Positions 7,623 through 16,396 are shown, numbered from the stretch's first letter. The stretch: DNA of 52,519 nucleotides from Thermaceae bacterium (GCA_015478585.1 JADMIM010000016.1:1-52519); one strand, 5' to 3'. Translations and numbers: made by a program. Notes: a model not told the origin generated them from the letters alone.

Positions 7623-8867
7623 ATGCCTTCGTCCCTCGAGTGGCTCCTCACCCAACAAAGGTTCATGAAGCCGGGCCTGGAGCGTATCCAGGCCCTGTTG
7701 GAGCGACTGAATCACCCCGAGCGGGCTTATAAAGCCGTGCTGGTGGGGGGAACCAACGGCAAGGGCTCGACCACTCTGGCCCTCTCGGAGATTTTGCGAG
7801 CGGCTGGATACCGCGTGGGGCGCTATATCAGCCCGCATATCGTGCGCTTCAACGAGCGAATGGTGGTTGGTGCAGCGGAGATTGCCGAGGAAGAACTCGA
7901 GGCTCTGCTGGGTGAAATTCGGCCTCTGGCCGAGGAAACTGGGGCCAGCTTTTTTGAAATCGTGACCGTGGCGGCACTGCTATATTTTGCTCGAGCGTCG
8001 GTGGATTGGGCGGTGCTCGAGGTGGGTCTGGGTGGGCGTTTCGATGCCACCAATGCCACTCAGCCGGAGCTTTCCCTAATCACTAGCATTGGCCTTGACC
8101 ACACCGAGATTCTGGGCTCGAGTCTGAGTCAGATTGCTTTTGAAAAAGCCGGGATTTTGCGCCCTGGCAAGGTCGCATTTACTGCCGCCGAGGGCCAAGG
8201 ATTGGCCGCTCTGAGGAAGCGAGCGGGTGAATTGGGAGCAGATTTGCGGGTGCTGGGAGAGGATTTCTGTCTTGCTCAAGTCGGGCCTGACCCCCGAGGT
8301 TTGAGCTTCGGGCTCGAGCTAGAGGGGAACCACGCCTTCCACACTGCGCTGCTAGGGGCACACCAGGCCCGCAACCTAGCCCTGGCGATTGCGGCAGCCA
8401 GGGAGTTGGGTCTTGGCTGGGAAGCTATCCAGCAGGGCCTCGAGAACCTGTGGCACTCGGGGCGGCTCGAGCTGCTCTCCAGCGCCTACGGCGAGTTGCT
8501 GCTCGACGGAGCCCACAACCTGGATGGGGCTCGAGCCCTAAAACAAGCCCTGGACGATCATTTCCCCCAAAGACCGGCCTCCCTGGTGCTGGCCCTGTCG
8601 CGCGATAAAGACGCTGAGGCCATGGCTCGAGTTCTGCAACCGGCCTTCCAAAAAATCGTGCTGACCCGCTATAACTCACCGCGCTCTCTGGCCCCGGAGG
8701 AGCTTTTGCCCTATTTTCCCGGCGCACTGGCCGCCCATTCTCCCGCCGAAGCCCTGCATCTGGCCGAGGTTTCGGGGGGTTTGACGGTGGTAGCGGGGAG
8801 TTTATACCTGGTGGGGGAGGTCAAGCGGCTGCTGCTGGGCTTGCCTGCCGAGGAGCGCTGGCAGTAA
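7623..8867 (+). CDS. folC: dihydrofolate/folylpolyglutamate synthase
   Basis: A Mur-ligase-family enzyme that adds L-glutamate to dihydropteroate and extends the polyglutamate tail of folates, using ATP. The 414-residue product has the P-loop GTNGKGST (43-50), the RYISPHIVRFNERM segment typical of folylpolyglutamate synthases, LGLGGRFDATN and GLDHTEILG metal/ATP-binding stretches, and the C-terminal DGAHN motif (LLLDGAHNLDG). The length is normal. The frame also has GTG at 7611; ATG 7623 is preferred since it begins near the usual family start, though no strong RBS precedes either. It lies 80 bases after fur on the same strand and is tail-to-tail with the next gene. Confidence 0.93.
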   Translation: MPSSLEWLLTQQRFMKPGLERIQALLERLNHPERAYKAVLVGGTNGKGSTTLALSEILRAAGYRVGRYISPHIVRFNERMVVGAAEIAEEELEALLGEIRPLAEETGASFFEIVTVAALLYFARASVDWAVLEVGLGGRFDATNATQPELSLITSIGLDHTEILGSSLSQIAFEKAGILRPGKVAFTAAEGQGLAALRKRAGELGADLRVLGEDFCLAQVGPDPRGLSFGLELEGNHAFHTALLGAHQARNLALAIAAARELGLGWEAIQQGLENLWHSGRLELLSSAYGELLLDGAHNLDGARALKQALDDHFPQRPASLVLALSRDKDAEAMARVLQPAFQKIVLTRYNSPRSLAPEELLPYFPGALAAHSPAEALHLAEVSGGLTVVAGSLYLVGEVKRLLLGLPAEERWQ

Positions 8868-8908
8868 AGCCAGGGGGCTGCTCGAGCCGCTGTGCAGGAT
8901 AGTTTTGC

Positions 8909-9778
8909 TCATGCTCCCGCCAACAGCCGCACCAGTTCTTGGGGCTGTTCCTGCTGCGGCAGATGTCCGCAGTTGGGGATGACCTGCAGCTTGGCTCCGG
9001 GAATCCAGCTTGCCAGCAGTTTGCCTGACTCGAGCCCTGCGATGTGGTCGTGGTCGCCCCAGATTATCTGCGCAGGAAGCGCGAGGCTGGCTAGGGCAGT
9101 GGGGTTGGGTTGCCCCAGAAGCCCTTCCCAGGCCAGCCAGCGAAAGGTCGAGAAAAAGGCCCGGCGTTGGTCGTCGCTCCAAACCCTGGCCCAGACCCGC
9201 TCGCGCAGAAAGGCTTGGTCGGCGGCAGGTAGGGCCTTCAGGTTGAAATAGTACGGTCCCAAGGTGGCGTAGGCCGCGTCTTGCGAGGCCCGCAGGCCGG
9301 TGTAGATGCGCTCTCCCACACCGGGGGTCAGAAACCTTAGCTGTGCCGCGTTGACCTTGCCCCGAACCGGTGGGCCATCTAGCAGCACCATTCCACTCAG
9401 CAAACCGGGCTGGCGCTGGGCCACCCGCAACACCACCGCTGCCCCCATCGAACTGCCCACCAGCACAGCTTTGGATACTTTGAGCATAGAAAGCAGGGTT
9501 TGTATGGTCTGGGCGAAAAAGTTTAGGGTATATGCCCGGCGCGGGTGGTCGCTACGACCAAAACCCGGCAAATCCGGGGCAATCACCCGGCGATAGCCCG
9601 CCAGCAAAGGAAACACCTTGCGCCAGCTATCGGCCTCGTCGCCCAGGCCGTGCAGCAACACCAAAGGCGGCTTACTGCCCACAGGGCCGCAGTCGTATAT
9701 ATGTAGGCCAACTCCGCCAGCATTGAGCTTGCGGGCGTAGGGCTTGAGTTCGGCAGGGACGGTGAATTCAGGCTTCAT
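8909..9778 (-). CDS. alpha/beta-hydrolase
   Basis: A 289-residue alpha/beta-hydrolase-fold enzyme, cytosolic (no signal peptide). The oxyanion motif LLHGLGDEADSW (41-52), nucleophile elbow GSSMG (108-112, Ser110), the acid in IIWGDHDHI and the C-terminal His in IPNCGH make a complete catalytic triad. PDLPGFGRSD (68-77) is typical of the epoxide hydrolase/haloperoxidase/meta-cleavage hydrolase branch. Its start overlaps the stop of the upstream GlcE-like gene by four bases (ATGA), so the two are co-translated. The substrate is unknown. Confidence 0.85.
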   Translation of the reverse strand: MKPEFTVPAELKPYARKLNAGGVGLHIYDCGPVGSKPPLVLLHGLGDEADSWRKVFPLLAGYRRVIAPDLPGFGRSDHPRRAYTLNFFAQTIQTLLSMLKVSKAVLVGSSMGAAVVLRVAQRQPGLLSGMVLLDGPPVRGKVNAAQLRFLTPGVGERIYTGLRASQDAAYATLGPYYFNLKALPAADQAFLRERVWARVWSDDQRRAFFSTFRWLAWEGLLGQPNPTALASLALPAQIIWGDHDHIAGLESGKLLASWIPGAKLQVIPNCGHLPQQEQPQELVRLLAGA

Positions 9779-10437
9779 AGGGCATCCGCCAAACGTTTAA
9801 AAGCTTCGGGCATGACCGGGGCCACTCCCCCGTCGGCCCAACTAAAGCGCAGGTCTATCAAGTTGCCTGCCCCGACCCCCATGCCATGCGGGAAAAGGCT
9901 GGTGTAGTCGAGTTTTTCGCTCACCTCTTCGCCGCCAAAAGCCTCGCGGAAGCGGGCGATTTCTTTGGGATGTCCCCAGTGAAAGGCATACGTCCAGTGT
10001 AATTCTTGCCACAAAAAGCGCGGCCTGAGGGGCGGTTCGGTGAGTTCGCCCTTGCGTCGCAGCAATACCGAGGCTCGGCCCGGACGCAGCCGCAAAGTGG
10101 CCTCGAGCACCTCCCCCAGCACCCCAAAACTCCCCACCAAAGGCCGCACCAAGTCGTAGCCCTGCACGTTTTTGACCACCCGCCCGCCCGCCGTGACCCT
10201 GTGCCCTTTAGGGCTGAGAAAGCGCAACCCCAACACCTCGCTGGCAAAAAAGAAGGTCTGGGCGAAGCCGCCCCGCTTCAGCAGGCCGTTTATCCCACCC
10301 GGAAGCTCTACCGGCGGGAAGGGTGGGAAAAGCCCTTGGGGAAGAGCCTGCCAGACCTCCAGCAAGCTCGCCTCCCCGGAAACCACCACCAGCTGGTCGG
10401 CGCTGGAAACCTCGAGGATACGCTGGTGAGCTGGCAT
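9775..10437 (-). CDS. GlcE-like FAD-linked oxidase, N-terminally short
   Basis: Resembles the FAD-binding subunit GlcE of glycolate oxidase: [28 protein letters not shown] split here as the middle strand region of the FAD domain, [12 protein letters not shown], then the hallmark [24 protein letters not shown]. The protein has 220 residues while GlcE has about 350; the first 60 or so residues, including part of the FAD pocket, are absent. A TAGCCT box sits 6 bases before the ATG, so this start is probably used. The repeat element at 10445-10705 begins right there, so it may have cut the gene and donated the promoter. It could be inactive or work with a partner. It overlaps the hydrolase gene by four bases. 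Confidence 0.65.
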   Translation of the reverse strand: MPAHQRILEVSSADQLVVVSGEASLLEVWQALPQGLFPPFPPVELPGGINGLLKRGGFAQTFFFASEVLGLRFLSPKGHRVTAGGRVVKNVQGYDLVRPLVGSFGVLGEVLEATLRLRPGRASVLLRRKGELTEPPLRPRFLWQELHWTYAFHWGHPKEIARFREAFGGEEVSEKLDYTSLFPHGMGVGAGNLIDLRFSWADGGVAPVMPEAFKRLADAL

Positions 10438-10444
10438 GGTCTTA

Positions 10445-10705
10445 GGCTAAAGAAGCAAAACGCTAAACGCAAGATGCTGCAAGCGGGAAGCCAAGAGCAG
10501 AGAGCTAGATGCAAAACGCAAAACGTCTAAAGCCAAAAGCTGAAAGCCAAAGGCCAAAAAACCTAAAAACACCAACCCCGTCCCAGACGGTGTTTCTTTA
10601 TAGAGCAATTATGCTGTCCTGGTGTAGCTTTCGGGCTCTTTTTATTTTATCTTTTGCGGTTGCCTTCGGCCTTTGGCTTTCAGCTTTTGGCTCTCTACCC
10701 TCCGT
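10445..10705 (+). repeat. interspersed repeat, copy A (long inverted arms)
   Basis: First of five related elements. A core at 10580-10627 (GTCCCAGAC ... CAATTATGCTGTCCTGG) lies between an A/G-rich left arm and a T/C-rich right arm. Positions 10531-10555 and 10668-10692 are a perfect 25-bp inverted repeat, built from short words such as AGCCAAAAGC. Other copies are at 19803-20050, 32564-32790, 35960-36077 and, inverted, 45241-45485. No ORF or transposase is present. Confidence 0.8.
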
Positions 10706-10712
10706 GCTGGCC

Positions 10713-12272
10713 CTACTCCCCCCGCAGCCCCATACAGCGCTCGGTATAGGGGTCAGGGCGCAGCGAAAGCTTTGGGGCAAACCATAGCACCTTACTCGAG
10801 GTGTACTGCGGCCAGCGCGGCCAACCGCCGGGGGTGTCGTTTTTAGCGAAGTTGATCCAGTAGGCTTGCATTCGCCCGGCAGCATCTTGAATCTCCTGTT
10901 GCGCGGCATCGCTCAGGTAGAGCGTGAAGAAGGGCCAGACCGTCTGGGTGCCAAACAGCCAGGGCAGCTCGGCCCCGTGAAAACTGCCCAAAACGGGAAG
11001 GATTGGCGAGGTGTAGTCGAAGACATAGGCAAAAGTCGGGGCAAAGGCCGACTGAGCCCGCAAAGCCTGATAGGTCGGGCAAAACAGCACGTAGTTGCCT
11101 ACCAGATAGCCCCAGGCATCGCCGGGGTTGGAATATCTGCGGCGGTAGTCCTCGAGCACCTGATCGGCTTGTTTGGGCAGGTATAGCTTGACCTTCTGGT
11201 GGAATTCCTCCCAACTGCTCACCGAAAACCGCTCGAGCCAGGCTTCTTGGGTGGTAGAGCCTGCCAGCAGGGGAATTCCCCTGGCCCGGCCCTCCCGCAG
11301 GGCTTGCAAGGGGGTTTGATCCAGCACCACCCCGTCTATGTGCGGCTTGTAGGGGCCCGCGGCAAAGGTCTCGCCGGTTCCGGGGGTGCCGGGGTTGACC
11401 CCCTCAATCAGCTTGAGGATGGCCTCATAGGCTGGGCTACCCTCCGACGGAAAGAACTTTTCTCTGGGCAAAGCCCGCAGGCAGGCCAGGTCGGCGGGGT
11501 CGCAGCCCAGCTGCTTGGATAGCGCCTCACCAAACTTGAAGCCCTCCTGGAGGGTTTTGACGTACTCGCAGCCGCCCGACTCGAGGATGGCCTTTTGGAA
11601 CAATCCTTTGGACAAGGGGCTTCCCAGCAGCGTACAGACCGACATCCCCCCCGCCGACTGCCCAAATATAGTGACATTGTGGGGATCGCCGCCAAAAGCC
11701 GCGATATTCTCCTGCACCCAGCGCAGCCCCTCGAGCTGATCCAGAGTTCCGTAGTTGCCCACGCGCTTTTGGGGGTCTTCGACTTGCAGCGCGGGCAGGG
11801 CCAGGTAGCCAAACACCCCCAGGCGGTAGTTCAGGCTAACCACAATCACGCCCCTCGAGGCCAGAGCGGTACCGTCGTAGACGGGCTCCCCTGCGGCTCC
11901 GCCGGTAAAACTCCCGCCGTGAATCCAGACCATCACCGGCCAGCCCCCTTGGGGTGGCGTGCCCAGGGGCAGCCAAACGTTCAGGTTGAGGCAGTCCTCG
12001 GACTGGGGCGGAACATATCCACCCAAGCGGCTGGTCAGGTAGGGACGCTGGGGGCAAGCCGAGCCTACTTGGGTGGCCTGCAAAATGCCGTCCCAGGTTT
12101 TGATCGGCTGGGGGGCTTTCCAGCGCTCGGCCCTGGCAAAGGGGATGCCCAGAAAATAGGCCACTTTTGCGCCAGTATTGACCCCACCCTGCACTGAGCC
12201 TTTGGGGGTGATTAGATATGCTGTCTGAGCAAGGGACAAACCAAAAGCCACCAGCAAGGCCAACAAACGCAT
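10713..12272 (-). CDS. secreted type-B carboxylesterase
   Basis: A 519-residue exported esterase of the carboxylesterase B/para-nitrobenzyl esterase family, hydrolysing carboxylic esters. Residues 1-16 are a signal peptide (MRLLALLVAFGLSLAQ). Family motifs in order: YFLGIPFA (39-46), SEDCLNLNVW (91-100), HGGSF oxyanion hole (118-122), nucleophile GQSAGG (204-209, Ser206), an acidic residue after AGSTTQE, and SFHGAELPWLFG with the catalytic His. The C-terminus ends soon after DTPGGWPRWPQY, as usual. A CATGCT box 6 bases before the ATG may be a leaderless promoter. The repeat element follows just downstream. The natural substrate is unknown. Confidence 0.9.
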   Translation of the reverse strand: MRLLALLVAFGLSLAQTAYLITPKGSVQGGVNTGAKVAYFLGIPFARAERWKAPQPIKTWDGILQATQVGSACPQRPYLTSRLGGYVPPQSEDCLNLNVWLPLGTPPQGGWPVMVWIHGGSFTGGAAGEPVYDGTALASRGVIVVSLNYRLGVFGYLALPALQVEDPQKRVGNYGTLDQLEGLRWVQENIAAFGGDPHNVTIFGQSAGGMSVCTLLGSPLSKGLFQKAILESGGCEYVKTLQEGFKFGEALSKQLGCDPADLACLRALPREKFFPSEGSPAYEAILKLIEGVNPGTPGTGETFAAGPYKPHIDGVVLDQTPLQALREGRARGIPLLAGSTTQEAWLERFSVSSWEEFHQKVKLYLPKQADQVLEDYRRRYSNPGDAWGYLVGNYVLFCPTYQALRAQSAFAPTFAYVFDYTSPILPVLGSFHGAELPWLFGTQTVWPFFTLYLSDAAQQEIQDAAGRMQAYWINFAKNDTPGGWPRWPQYTSSKVLWFAPKLSLRPDPYTERCMGLRGE

Positions 12273-12299
12273 AGCCCTAGCATGAGCAGTAACCGCGAA

Positions 12300-12977
12300 T
12301 CAATTTGTGGCGCAGCGCAAAACTGTCCCGTAAACTCTGCTGCGCTCGAGAAATCCCAGGCCTTGGTAGGCCCTAATGGCGGGGGCATTATCAATGGCTA
12401 CGTGCAGAAAAGGGGTCTCCCCTCGAGCCACAATCCCCCGGCAGACCTGGTGTACGAGAGCCTTGGCATACCCCCGGCCCTGATAGTCGGGGTGGGTGCA
12501 GACCGCGCTGACTTCGGTGTAGCCGCTGAGGTGCAGGCGTTCCCCGGCCATCGCCACCAGCTTGCCCCCCTCCCGCAGGCCCAGATAGATTCCCAGTCGA
12601 ATGGTGTGCGGCTTGAAGGGGCCGGGCCTGGTCAGCTCGACCAATGCCTGCATCTCGGGCACGTCGGCCTCGCTCAGGGTTTGGCAGGGCAGCTCGAGGA
12701 CAGGCCGCAGGGCCATGCAGACCATCTGCGAGAGGATAAAAGCATTGATCACCTCCCAGCCCGGTCTGGGAATCCAGGGCTGGGGGGCGAAAAATCCGGC
12801 GATTCCTTGGGGTTGTAAGGCTTCTTTCAGGGCTTCAAAAGCCGCCTCCGAAGGCTCGGCGATGGCGGCAAAGGGGGCCACATCCAGCGGATAGCGCTTG
12901 GCTAGCGCATTACCCTGCGCCAAACCGGCATGAAAGGTGTTCAGTGCGTACCAGATGGGATTATCGAGGGGGTGCAT
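12300..12977 (-). CDS. GNAT-family N-acetyltransferase (FR47-like)
   Basis: A 225-residue protein whose C-terminal half is a GNAT fold: LVAMAGERLHLSGYTEVSAVCTH motif region (about 140-162), then the acetyl-CoA pyrophosphate loop YQGRGYAKALV (165-175) and the NAPAIRAYQGLGF (197-209) motif B. The N-terminal half is a second degenerate domain as in FR47-like proteins. The reading frame is open far upstream to 13883 but only as an antisense shadow of mscS; the true start is ATG 12977. It lies 11 bases after the mscS gene, so it is in the same operon as plsX and mscS. The acceptor substrate is unknown. Confidence 0.85.
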   Translation of the reverse strand: MHPLDNPIWYALNTFHAGLAQGNALAKRYPLDVAPFAAIAEPSEAAFEALKEALQPQGIAGFFAPQPWIPRPGWEVINAFILSQMVCMALRPVLELPCQTLSEADVPEMQALVELTRPGPFKPHTIRLGIYLGLREGGKLVAMAGERLHLSGYTEVSAVCTHPDYQGRGYAKALVHQVCRGIVARGETPFLHVAIDNAPAIRAYQGLGFLERSRVYGTVLRCATN

Positions 12978-12988
12978 AGCCCAGCTTA

Positions 12989-14041
12989 TCAGGCCGCAGG
13001 CAAGGGCGGGGTGGTGGCGGGAATCAGGATTTTCTCGGTGGCGAAGCGTTCGGCGATACGCTTCCTGAACTCCCGCCCCACCGCCCACTGTTCCTTGGGT
13101 TTGGTGGTAAAGAGCACCCGCAGCACTACCGCGTTGTCGGTGAGTTGTTGCACCCCCTGCAAATCCGGCGGCGAGGTAAACAGGGACTCCCAATTGGGGT
13201 CGTGATAGAAGCGGTTCGCCTCGTCCTCGAAAACCGCTATGGCCTGGCTCAAATCCTGGCGGTAGCTGACCCCGATATCCACCACAGCCCGGGCCCAATC
13301 GCGGCTGAGCACGGTCACGATAGGAATTTGCGAATTGGGCACGAAGTGAACGCGGCCCTCGAGGTCGCGCAGCACCGTCACCCGCAGGTTGAAGCGCTCC
13401 ACCGTGCCCGAAATTAGCCCCACCGTAATCACGTCGCCCACGCCAAACTGGTCTTCCAGCAGGATAAAAAAGCCGTTGATCAGGTCGCGCACCAGGTTCT
13501 GTGCAGCAAAGCTCACCGCCAGCCCGGCCACCCCCACCCCGGTCACCAGGGCGGTGATGTTGAGGCCCAGGTTGGAAAAGAAAAACAGCCCCCCCACTAC
13601 CAGCACCATGGCCCGCAGGGCCGACTCGAGCACCGATTTTATGGTCTGGCCCCGCACCTGAGAACGGGTGAACTCCTCGCTGCGGGCCAGCGGAATCCGG
13701 TTGAGCAGGTAGGGAATCAAGCGGTACAGGGTGAGGGCCAGGGCCAGGGTCAGGATGCCGGTGAGCCCCTTGCTGCCCAGCCAGCTCGAGAGCTGGTTTC
13801 CCCAAGAACGAAAGGGCTCGATATCCAGCTTGAAAATCTCCGCCAGCAGCGAGACCGCCGCCAACACCACCACACCCCACCAAGCAAACCCGGCCATCCG
13901 CCAGTAGCGATTGTCGGTGGTGCTGGGGGTAAAACTGCCCACCTGATTAATCAGCCGTGACCCGCTGCGGCCCACCCAGACCGCCAGGGCCAACACCCCC
14001 AGGGCCAGCAGATAGGGCAACAACCAAGCATGGATGTTCAT
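12989..14041 (-). CDS. MscS-family mechanosensitive channel
   Basis: Inner-membrane small-conductance mechanosensitive channel that releases solutes on hypo-osmotic shock. About 350 residues: an N-terminal transmembrane helix (7-25), further helices near 50-70, 88-110 and 150-170, then the pore-lining helix and MscS core (ITALVTGVGVAGLAVSFAAQNLVRDLINGF split over the membrane/cytosol boundary), the beta domain VGDVITVG-LISGTVERFNLRVTVLRD, and VPNSQI. Start: ATG 14041 follows AAGGGG at good spacing; a GTG at 14047 overlaps the plsX stop. It is coupled to plsX upstream and GNAT downstream. Confidence 0.9.
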   Translation of the reverse strand: MNIHAWLLPYLLALGVLALAVWVGRSGSRLINQVGSFTPSTTDNRYWRMAGFAWWGVVVLAAVSLLAEIFKLDIEPFRSWGNQLSSWLGSKGLTGILTLALALTLYRLIPYLLNRIPLARSEEFTRSQVRGQTIKSVLESALRAMVLVVGGLFFFSNLGLNITALVTGVGVAGLAVSFAAQNLVRDLINGFFILLEDQFGVGDVITVGLISGTVERFNLRVTVLRDLEGRVHFVPNSQIPIVTVLSRDWARAVVDIGVSYRQDLSQAIAVFEDEANRFYHDPNWESLFTSPPDLQGVQQLTDNAVVLRVLFTTKPKEQWAVGREFRKRIAERFATEKILIPATTPPLPAA

Positions 14042-14043
14042 CC

Positions 14044-15036
14044 TCACCCCTTCGCTGGGACCAGGCCTGCAATCCCCACCCGCACCCGCTCCACCAACCC
14101 CGCTTCGACCACGCTCTTGGCCTTGCGCAGGGCACTGCGCACTGCCCGCCCGTCCGCCGAGCCATGCCCGATAAACACCGGCCCCTCTACGCCCAAGAGC
14201 GGCATCGCTCCGTATTCGGCTGGATCCATCTTGGCCCGCAGGCTTTGCAGCGCGTTTCTAACCAGCAAGGCCCCGATTTTGGCCACCAAGGTGCTGGTCA
14301 GGGCCTCTCGAATCCATTTGAGCAGGGTACGGGCTTCGCCTTCCGAGAGCTTCAGCACCACATTGCCGGTATAGCCATCGGTGACGACGATATCGGTGGT
14401 TCCCTGGAAAATGTCGCGGCCCTCCACGTTGCCATGAAATTGAATCCCTGGCGTGGCTTGAAGCAGGGGGAAGGTTCCCAGGCTCAGGGCGTTTCCCTTC
14501 TCCTCCTCCTCACCTATCGAGAGCAGGCCCACCGTCGGGTTTTTCACCCCCTGAGCCTGGGCATAGGCCGTGGCCATCACCGCGAACTGCACCAGCCAAT
14601 CGGGCTTGCAGTCCACGTTGGCCCCACCATCGGTAAGGTAGGTGCGGCCCCGTTCGCTGGGCAGCTCGATCAGCAGCGTGGGCCGCTCTACTCCTCGAAT
14701 ACGCCCCAGGTTGAACAAGGCCGAGGCCAGCGTGGCCCCGGTGTGGCCCATCGCCACAACCGCCGAAGCCTCGCCTTTTTTGACCAGTTCCATACAGACA
14801 TTAATGCTGGCCCCGCGCTTTTTGCGCACGTCGGTGGCGTAGTCTTGCATGGTGATAAACTCGGTCGCGTCCTGGATTGGCAAGTCGCCGCCCTGCTTTT
14901 TTAGCTCCTGCTGCAAAGGGGCAATTGGCCCGACCAACAGCACCGGAATGCCCTCTTTGGTCGCTAGCAGCGCGCCGGCTACGGTGGCTTGGGGGGCTGA
15001 GTCGCCGCCCATTGCGTCTAGGGCGATGGGTTTCAT
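14044..15036 (-). CDS. plsX: phosphate acyltransferase PlsX
   Basis: Makes acyl-phosphate from acyl-ACP, the first step of the PlsX/PlsY route to lysophosphatidic acid for membrane lipids. The 330-residue product starts MKPIALDAMGGDSAPQATV, the hallmark of PlsX, and carries VVAMGHTGATLASALF, TYLTDGGANVDCKP, GNVEGRDIF, VTDGYTGNVVLKLSEG and GAPLLGVEGPVFIGHG-like motifs (here MPLLGVEGPVFIGHG). The length is normal. A TAAGCT box at 15043-15048 lies 6 bases before the ATG, suggesting a leaderless transcript. It heads the plsX-mscS-GNAT operon; in many bacteria plsX heads the fabD/acpP cluster, so this context is unusual. Confidence 0.95.
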   Translation of the reverse strand: MKPIALDAMGGDSAPQATVAGALLATKEGIPVLLVGPIAPLQQELKKQGGDLPIQDATEFITMQDYATDVRKKRGASINVCMELVKKGEASAVVAMGHTGATLASALFNLGRIRGVERPTLLIELPSERGRTYLTDGGANVDCKPDWLVQFAVMATAYAQAQGVKNPTVGLLSIGEEEEKGNALSLGTFPLLQATPGIQFHGNVEGRDIFQGTTDIVVTDGYTGNVVLKLSEGEARTLLKWIREALTSTLVAKIGALLVRNALQSLRAKMDPAEYGAMPLLGVEGPVFIGHGSADGRAVRSALRKAKSVVEAGLVERVRVGIAGLVPAKG

Positions 15037-15042
15037 GGGAAT

Positions 15043-15048
15043 AGCTTA
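15043..15048 (-). promoter_or_regulatory. plsX: -10 box of plsX (leaderless)
   Basis: TAAGCT on the minus strand, 6 bases before the plsX ATG. No Shine-Dalgarno sequence fits between them. Confidence 0.4.
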
Positions 15049-15176
15049 TCGCTGATAGTCGGCGGCTAACAACCGGAGCTATTCGCTCGAGACCCGCAGG
15101 TAGAGTTCATCCGCGCCCGGTGGCTAAGGTGATAAAAGCGCTCCTGCCCCAATTACCCCTTGTTAAACGTGTAGCC

Positions 15177-15608
15177 TCAAGGGCCTTGCAGGTGCGCCAG
15201 CAGCGCATTTATCAGCGAATGCTGGGCATCGTCGTCGCTGAGATGCCAGACCATGATGCCACCCAGCCCGTGAGCAACAACATAATCGGCTTTGGCGGCT
15301 ACCGAATCGAGGTCTTCGTAGGTGATGAAGATGCCACTGCTGGGACTATAGAGCCAGGGCTCGAGGGTTTCACTTTGCCAGTAGCGGCTGTAGCTCCCAT
15401 AGTACTTCTCCAGATCGCCGTAGCGAATCGCACCGCGCTGCCAGGTTCCACTGTTGGTCTGCTCGGCGCTACTGTTGGAGTCCGCCGAGACGCACTCGCC
15501 GGTGCTCGAGACATTTACGAAGGCATACAGCACCGTGCTAAGGCCAGAAGCCGGTATGTTGGAAATCTGGTTGTGATGGTCAAGCCCGTAAAAATAGCCG
15601 ACCAGCAT
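15177..15608 (-). pseudogene. GH18 chitinase remnant, catalytic region deleted
   Basis: A 143-residue frame with both ends of a glycoside hydrolase family 18 barrel but not the middle. Residues 1-45 (VGYFYGLDHHNQISNIP, LSTVLYAFVNV) match the first barrel strands; residues about 58-143 match the last part (RYGDLEKYY, IFITYEDLDSVAAKADYV, GLGGIMVWHLSDDD). The DxxDxDxE catalytic strand that should lie between is missing, so about 150-200 residues have been deleted in frame. There is also no signal peptide. It is the last gene of the secreted-protein run. Loss of activity is nearly certain; it may be an in-frame deletion pseudogene still transcribed, or a retained binding domain. Confidence 0.75.
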
Positions 15609-15641
15609 AGGTGAGGCCGCAGGTGGGGGTGGGATGCTAAG

Positions 15642-15692
15642 TGCGTCCTGGACAGGGAAATTTTGTAGTCTGGATATGCTGTCCAGGACGCA
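15642..15692. repeat. 14-bp perfect inverted repeat related to the repeat core
   Basis: TGCGTCCTGGACAG (15642-15655) and its exact complement (15679-15692) enclose 23 bases. The left arm matches the core start of the interspersed repeats (GCGTCCTAGACAG at 35971) and TATGCTGTCC matches the core end. It sits six bases after the stop of the stalk-domain gene and could also act as its terminator. Confidence 0.6.
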
Positions 15693-15697
15693 GAAAA

Positions 15698-16396
15698 CTA
15701 CTTGGTGCAGGTCAGGTCAATGCGGAAGCTGGGGTCGGGGATGGTGTATTTGGGGTCGGCCCGCTTGGTATCTATGCGCAGGATGAACTTGGCAGGTGGG
15801 TTTTTGAGCTGGTCGGGAGTGGCAGCAGGGTCGGGAAAAATCTTGAACACATAGGTAAACATCCCGCCTTGGGGTATGTCCTTGACCACAAAATCGTTGA
15901 CGATGTAGTAGGTCTTCCAGACTCCGGTATTGCCGTCGGCGGTGGCGAAACTGTAGCTGTCGTTGGTGTTGCTAAAACCCGATGAATACGGTGAAAGCGG
16001 CTTGGGGATGGCGTTGCGCATCTCTACGCTCATTAGCCAGCCGGGATTGCCGTCCACAGTGCCCTGCTCGAGCTTGGTCACCTTGAAGCGCCATATGCCG
16101 TTATAGAGGGTTTGCCCGATGCAGCCCTCGAGGGCCTTGAGCTGATTGGCTCCACCTGCTGCGCTCGAATTGGGGCTGGCTTGAGGAGCCCCTGGTAGGC
16201 TCAGGGAGAGGATACCCGAAGTCAGACTGCTCTGGATGCCCGCCGCTTTGAGCGCCGCGAGCGGCACGTAGGTCTGACCGTTTACCACGATGGCCTGACC
16301 CGAAACCACCTTGCCATTAATCACCAGCTTGTAGGCGGTCTGGGCTGCCAGAGCGAAGAGACCGAAGCCCAACAGGATAAGCAGAATACGATTCAT
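15698..16396 (-). CDS. secreted protein with copper-amine-oxidase-type stalk domain
   Basis: A 232-residue exported protein of unknown role. Residues 1-19 form a signal peptide (MNRILLILLGFGLFALAAQ). Residues about 20-70 (KLVINGKVVSGQAIVVNGQTYV, shortened here to its two NG-x-x-V repeats, then PLAALKAAG) match the Cu-amine-oxidase N-terminal stalk domain often found on cell-surface proteins of Gram-positives and Thermus. The rest, rich in Tyr/Pro/Lys with two Cys, resembles Ig-like extracellular domains (VSVEMRNAIP-, FTYVFKIFPDP) but I do not recognise it. It is 74 bases downstream of the astacin gene in the same orientation. Function is unknown; surface anchoring or protein binding is inferred. 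Confidence 0.7.
   Translation of the reverse strand: MNRILLILLGFGLFALAAQTAYKLVINGKVVSGQAIVVNGQTYVPLAALKAAGIQSSLTSGILSLSLPGAPQASPNSSAAGGANQLKALEGCIGQTLYNGIWRFKVTKLEQGTVDGNPGWLMSVEMRNAIPKPLSPYSSGFSNTNDSYSFATADGNTGVWKTYYIVNDFVVKDIPQGGMFTYVFKIFPDPAATPDQLKNPPAKFILRIDTKRADPKYTIPDPSFRIDLTCTK

Noticed and set aside
12978-13883. N-terminal extension of the GNAT frame to 527 residues
   Set aside because: The extra part is Gly/Ala/Arg-rich antiframe of the mscS gene; the GNAT protein clearly starts at 12977.
13957-14904. 315-residue plus-strand ORF opposite mscS and plsX
   Set aside because: It is a shadow: no family and complementary to two well-supported genes.
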